In this document: piece after piece, positions 60,826-64,000 of the stretch
Layout: every line of letters begins with the position of its first letter
Numbering within the stretch: position 1 is the stretch's first letter
Notes under the pieces: model-generated
Told to the model about the DNA's origin: nothing
The model's database searches: none
What the model saw: only the letters and a program-made list of their open reading frames with translations
Position numbers and translations under genes: made by a program
Assembly: GCA_036365145.1 (NCBI GenBank)
Contig: JAEOAD010001848.1
Location: forward strand, 62,001-126,000
Direction: 5' to 3'
DNA: 64,000 nt
From: Orientallactaga sibirica
Taxonomy: Eukaryota; Chordata; Mammalia; Rodentia; Dipodidae

Positions 60826-63800
60826 TGTAATCTAACAAGATGTACAACTTAGTAGATTCACCTCATTTCTAAAGTAGTTTGTTTAGAAAACAAACATCTT
60901 CATTGCCGAACACTGTACTGTGTGAAATAAGCTAGTTCTGTTCTTGGAATGAGTTGCTTTCCTATGAAAAAGGTTGAGTGCAGCAAGTTCAAACTTTCCT
61001 TGTTTGTGTAATCTAACAAGATGTACAACTTAGTAGATTTGTTTCATTTCTAAAGTAGTTTGTTTAGAAAACAAACATCTTCATTGCCAAACACTGTACT
61101 GTGTGAAATAAGCTAGTTCTGTTCTTGGAATGAGTTGCTTTCCTATGAAGAAGGTTGAGTGCAGCAAGTTCAAACTTTCCCTAGTTTGTGTAATCTAACA
61201 AGATGTACAACTTAGTAGATTCACTTCATTTCTAAAGTAGTTTGTTTGAAAACAAACATCTTCATTGCCAAACACTGTACTGTGTGAAATAAGCTAGTTC
61301 TGTTCAGGAATGAGTTGCTTTCCTATAGAAACAAGGTTGAGTGCAGCAAGTTCAAACTTTCCTAGTTTTGTGTAATCTAACAAGATGTACAACTTAGTAG
61401 ATTCACCTCATTTCTAAAGTAGTTTGTTTAGAAAACAAACATCTTCATTGCCAAACACTGTACTGTGTGAAATAAGCTAGTTCTGTTCTTGGAATGAGTT
61501 GCTTTCCTATGAAAAGGTTGAGTGCAGCAAGTTCAAACTTTCTAGTTTTGTGTAATCTAACAAGATGTACAACTTAGTAGATTTGCCTCATTTCTAAAGT
61601 AGTTTGTTTAGAAAACAAACATCTTCATTGCCAAACACTGTACTGTGTGAAATAAGCTAGTTCTGTTCTCGGAATGAGTTGCTTTCTAGAAAAGAAGGTT
61701 GAGTGCAGCAAGTTCAAACTTTCCTAGTTTGTGTCATCTAACAAGATGTACAACTTAGTAGATTCACCTCATTTCTAAAGTAGTTTGTTTAGAAAACAAA
61801 CATCTTCATTGCTGAACACTGTACTGTGTGAAATAAGCTAGTTCTGTTCTTGGAATGAGTTGCTTTCCTAGAAAAAGGTTGAGTGCAGCAAGTTCAAACT
61901 TTCCTTGTTTGTGTAATCTAACAAGATGTACAACTTAGTAGATTCACCCTCATTTCTAAAGTAGTTTGTTTAGAAAACAAACATCTTCATTGCCAAACAC
62001 TGTACTGTGTGAAATAAGCTAGTTCTGTTCTAGGAATGAGTTGCTTTCCTACAAAAAGGTTGAGTGCAGCAAGTTCAAACTTCTTGTTTGTGTAATCTAA
62101 CTAGATGTACAACTTAGTAGATTCACCTCATTTCTAAAGTAGTTTGTTTAGAAAACGAACATCTTCATTGCTGCACACTGTACTGTGTGAAATAAGCTAG
62201 TTCTGTTCTCGGAATGAGTTGCTTTCCTAAGAAGAAAGGTTGAGTGCAGCAAGTTCAAACTTTTCTAGTTTGTGTAATCTAACAAGATGTACAACTTAGT
62301 AGATTCGCTTCCCTTCTAAACTAGTTGTTTTTGAAAACAAACATCTTCATTGCTGAACAGTGTATTGTGTGAAATAAGCTAGATCTGTTCTCGGAATGAG
62401 TGGCTTTCCTAGGAAGAAGGTTGAATCCAGAAAGTTCAAACTTTCCTAGTTTTTCTAATCTAACAAGATGTACAATTTAGTAGATTCACCTCATTTCTAA
62501 AGTGGTTTGTTTAGAAAACAAACATCTTCATTGCCGAACACTGTACTGTGTGAAATAAGCTAGTTCTCTTCTGGGAATAAGTTGCTTTCCTAGAAAAAGG
62601 TTGAGTGCAGCAAATTCAAACTTTCCTTGTTTGTGTAATCTAACAAGATGTACAACTTAGTAGATTCGTTTTCATTTCTAAAGTAGTTTGTTTAGAAAAC
62701 AAACATCTTCATTGCTGAACACTGTACTGTGTGAAATAAGCTAGTTCTGTTCTCAGGAATGAGTTGCTTTCCTACAAAAGAAGGTTGAGTGCAGCAAGTT
62801 CAAACTTTTCCTAGTTTGTGTAATCTAACAAGATGTACAACTTAGTAGATTTGCTTCATTTCTAAAGTAGTTTGTTTAGAAAACAAACATCTTCATTGCC
62901 AAACACTGTACTGTGTGAAATAAGCTAGTTCTGTTCTAGGAATGAGTTGCTTTCCTAGAACAAGGTTGAGTGCAGCAAGTTCAAACTTTCCTGTTTGTGT
63001 AATCTAACAAGATGTACAACTTAGTAGATTCACCTCATTTCTAAAGTAGTTTGTTTAGAAAACAAACATCTTCATTGCCAAACACTGTACTGTGTGAAAT
63101 AAGCTAGTTCTGTTCTGGAATGAGTTGCTTTCCTACGAAGAAGGTTGAGTGCAGCAAGTTCAAACTTTCTAGTTTGTGTAATCTAACAAGATGTACAACT
63201 TAGTAGATTCACTTCATTTCTAAAGTAGTTTGTTTAGAAAACAAACATCTTCATTGCCAAACACTGTACTGTGTGAAATAAGCTAGTTCTGTTTAGGAAT
63301 GAGTTGCTTTCCTATGAAGAAGGTTGAGTGCAGCAAGTTCAAACTTTCCTTGTTTGTGTAATCTAACAAGATGTACAACTTAGTAGATTCACCTCATTTC
63401 TAAAGTAGTTTGTTTAGAAAACAAACATCTTCATTGCCAAACACTGTACTGTGTGAAATAAGCTAGTTCTGTTCTCGGAATGAGTTGCTTTCCTCTGAAA
63501 AGGTTGAGTGCAGCAAGTTCAAACTTTCCTTGTCTTTGTAATCTAACAAGATGTACAACTTAGTAGATTCAACACATTTCTAAAGTTGTTTGTTTAGAAA
63601 ACAAACATCTTCATTGCCAAACACTGTACTGTGTGAAATAAGCTGGTTCTCTTCTAGGAATGAGTTGCTTTCCTACAAACAAGGTTGAGTGCAGCAAGTT
63701 CAAACTTTTCCTTGTTTGTGTAATCTAACAAGATGTACAACTTAGTAGATTCATTTCATTTCTAAAGTAGTTTGTTTAGAAAACAAACATCTTCATTGCC

Positions 63801-64000
63801 AAACACTGTACTGTGTGAAATAAGCTAGTTCTGTTCTTGGAATGAGTTGCTTTCCTATGAACAAGGTTGAGTGCAGCAAGTTCAAACTTTTCTAGTTTGT
63901 GTAATCTAACAAGATGTACAACTTAGTAGATTCACCTCATTTCTAAAGTAGTTTGTTTAGAAAACAAACATCTTCATTGCTGAACACTGTACTGTGTGAA

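Larger units (their letters stand above)
60700..60880. repeat. Representative family B monomer (181 bp)
   Basis: Reference unit for family B, in the same register as the family A reference. Differences from A are ACATCTTC for ACACCTTC, CCTACGAAGAAGGTTGAGTG for CTTAYGAAGAGTCTTCAGTG, AAGTTC for AAGATC, TTTCCT for TTTGCT, TTCACCTC or TTCGCCTC for TTAGCTTC, and TAAAGTAG for TAACGTAG. Length, the main dyad and the CAAACT/AGTTTG inverted repeat are unchanged. Confidence 0.93.
60151..64000. repeat. Satellite array block 4: family B, near-uniform
   Basis: About 21 monomers that closely follow one family B consensus; a representative unit is 60,700-60,880. Substitutions are few and concentrated at CpG-type positions (TTCGCCTC, TTCACCTC, TTTGCCTC; GCCGAAC, GCCAAAC, GCTGAAC). 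Small length changes are frequent, especially around TTCTYGGAATG and CCTAYGAARAAGG. The block runs off the window end, so its true extent is unknown. One interior stretch, 62,165-62,600, is more divergent. Confidence 0.92.

Noticed and set aside
1..64000. CRISPR array, because of regular repeats
   Set aside because: The whole 181-bp unit repeats with no unique spacers between short repeats.
1..64000. Primate alpha satellite
   Set aside because: The period is 181 rather than 171 bp and I recognise no alpha-satellite sequence or complete CENP-B box.

Overview
This window is almost pure satellite DNA. One monomer of about 181 bp repeats head-to-tail roughly 350 times, giving an AT-rich, gene-free array. 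I find no believable protein gene, tRNA, rRNA or CRISPR array. The array is broken by one clear transposon insertion, a 416-bp 5'-truncated LINE-1 3' end at 24,471-24,886 with a perfect 15-bp target-site duplication. The LINE-1 3' UTR, with its purine-rich tract, AATAAA and A-rich tail, looks mammalian and most like muroid rodents. CpG sites in the monomers are repeatedly found as TpG or CpA, as expected in a CpG-methylating vertebrate. The best overall reading is mammalian centromeric or pericentromeric heterochromatin; the species is not identifiable from what I see.

Layout. (1) 1 to ~16,450: family A monomers close to one consensus, with few substitutions but many short indels. (2) ~16,450 to ~45,600: older, substitution-rich family A with decayed higher-order repeats (HORs), the LINE-1, a 3-monomer duplication at 28,903-29,983, A/B mosaic monomers at 30.2-33.5 kb and a scrambled patch at 41.16-42.1 kb. 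(3) 45,495-45,675: one chimeric monomer in which A switches to B. (4) 45,676-64,000: family B, also 181 bp but with different diagnostic bases. It holds an 8-monomer HOR at 45.86-49.1 kb, a looser ~3.9-kb recurrence at 49.7-57.8 kb, and a nearly uniform block from ~60.15 kb to the end.

The most unusual observation is that block (1) is not just generic satellite. Rare variants in it line up collinearly with block (2) at an offset of about 16.85-16.90 kb. At the place matching the LINE-1, 7,584-8,048, there is a 'ghost': both TSD-like flanks and several short LINE-1 words survive in the right order and spacing, but the rest has become satellite-like text. This could be an old ~16.9-kb tandem duplication with one copy heavily homogenised. 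It could equally be a consensus, polishing or imputation artefact, and raw reads across 7.6-8.0 kb would decide.

Nothing works as genes here. Any function would be structural. Both families keep the same monomer length and two perfect short inverted repeats per monomer, and B carries a CENP-B-box-like half site without the essential second half. These traits fit a centromere-type satellite, but no direct evidence of centromere function is visible.
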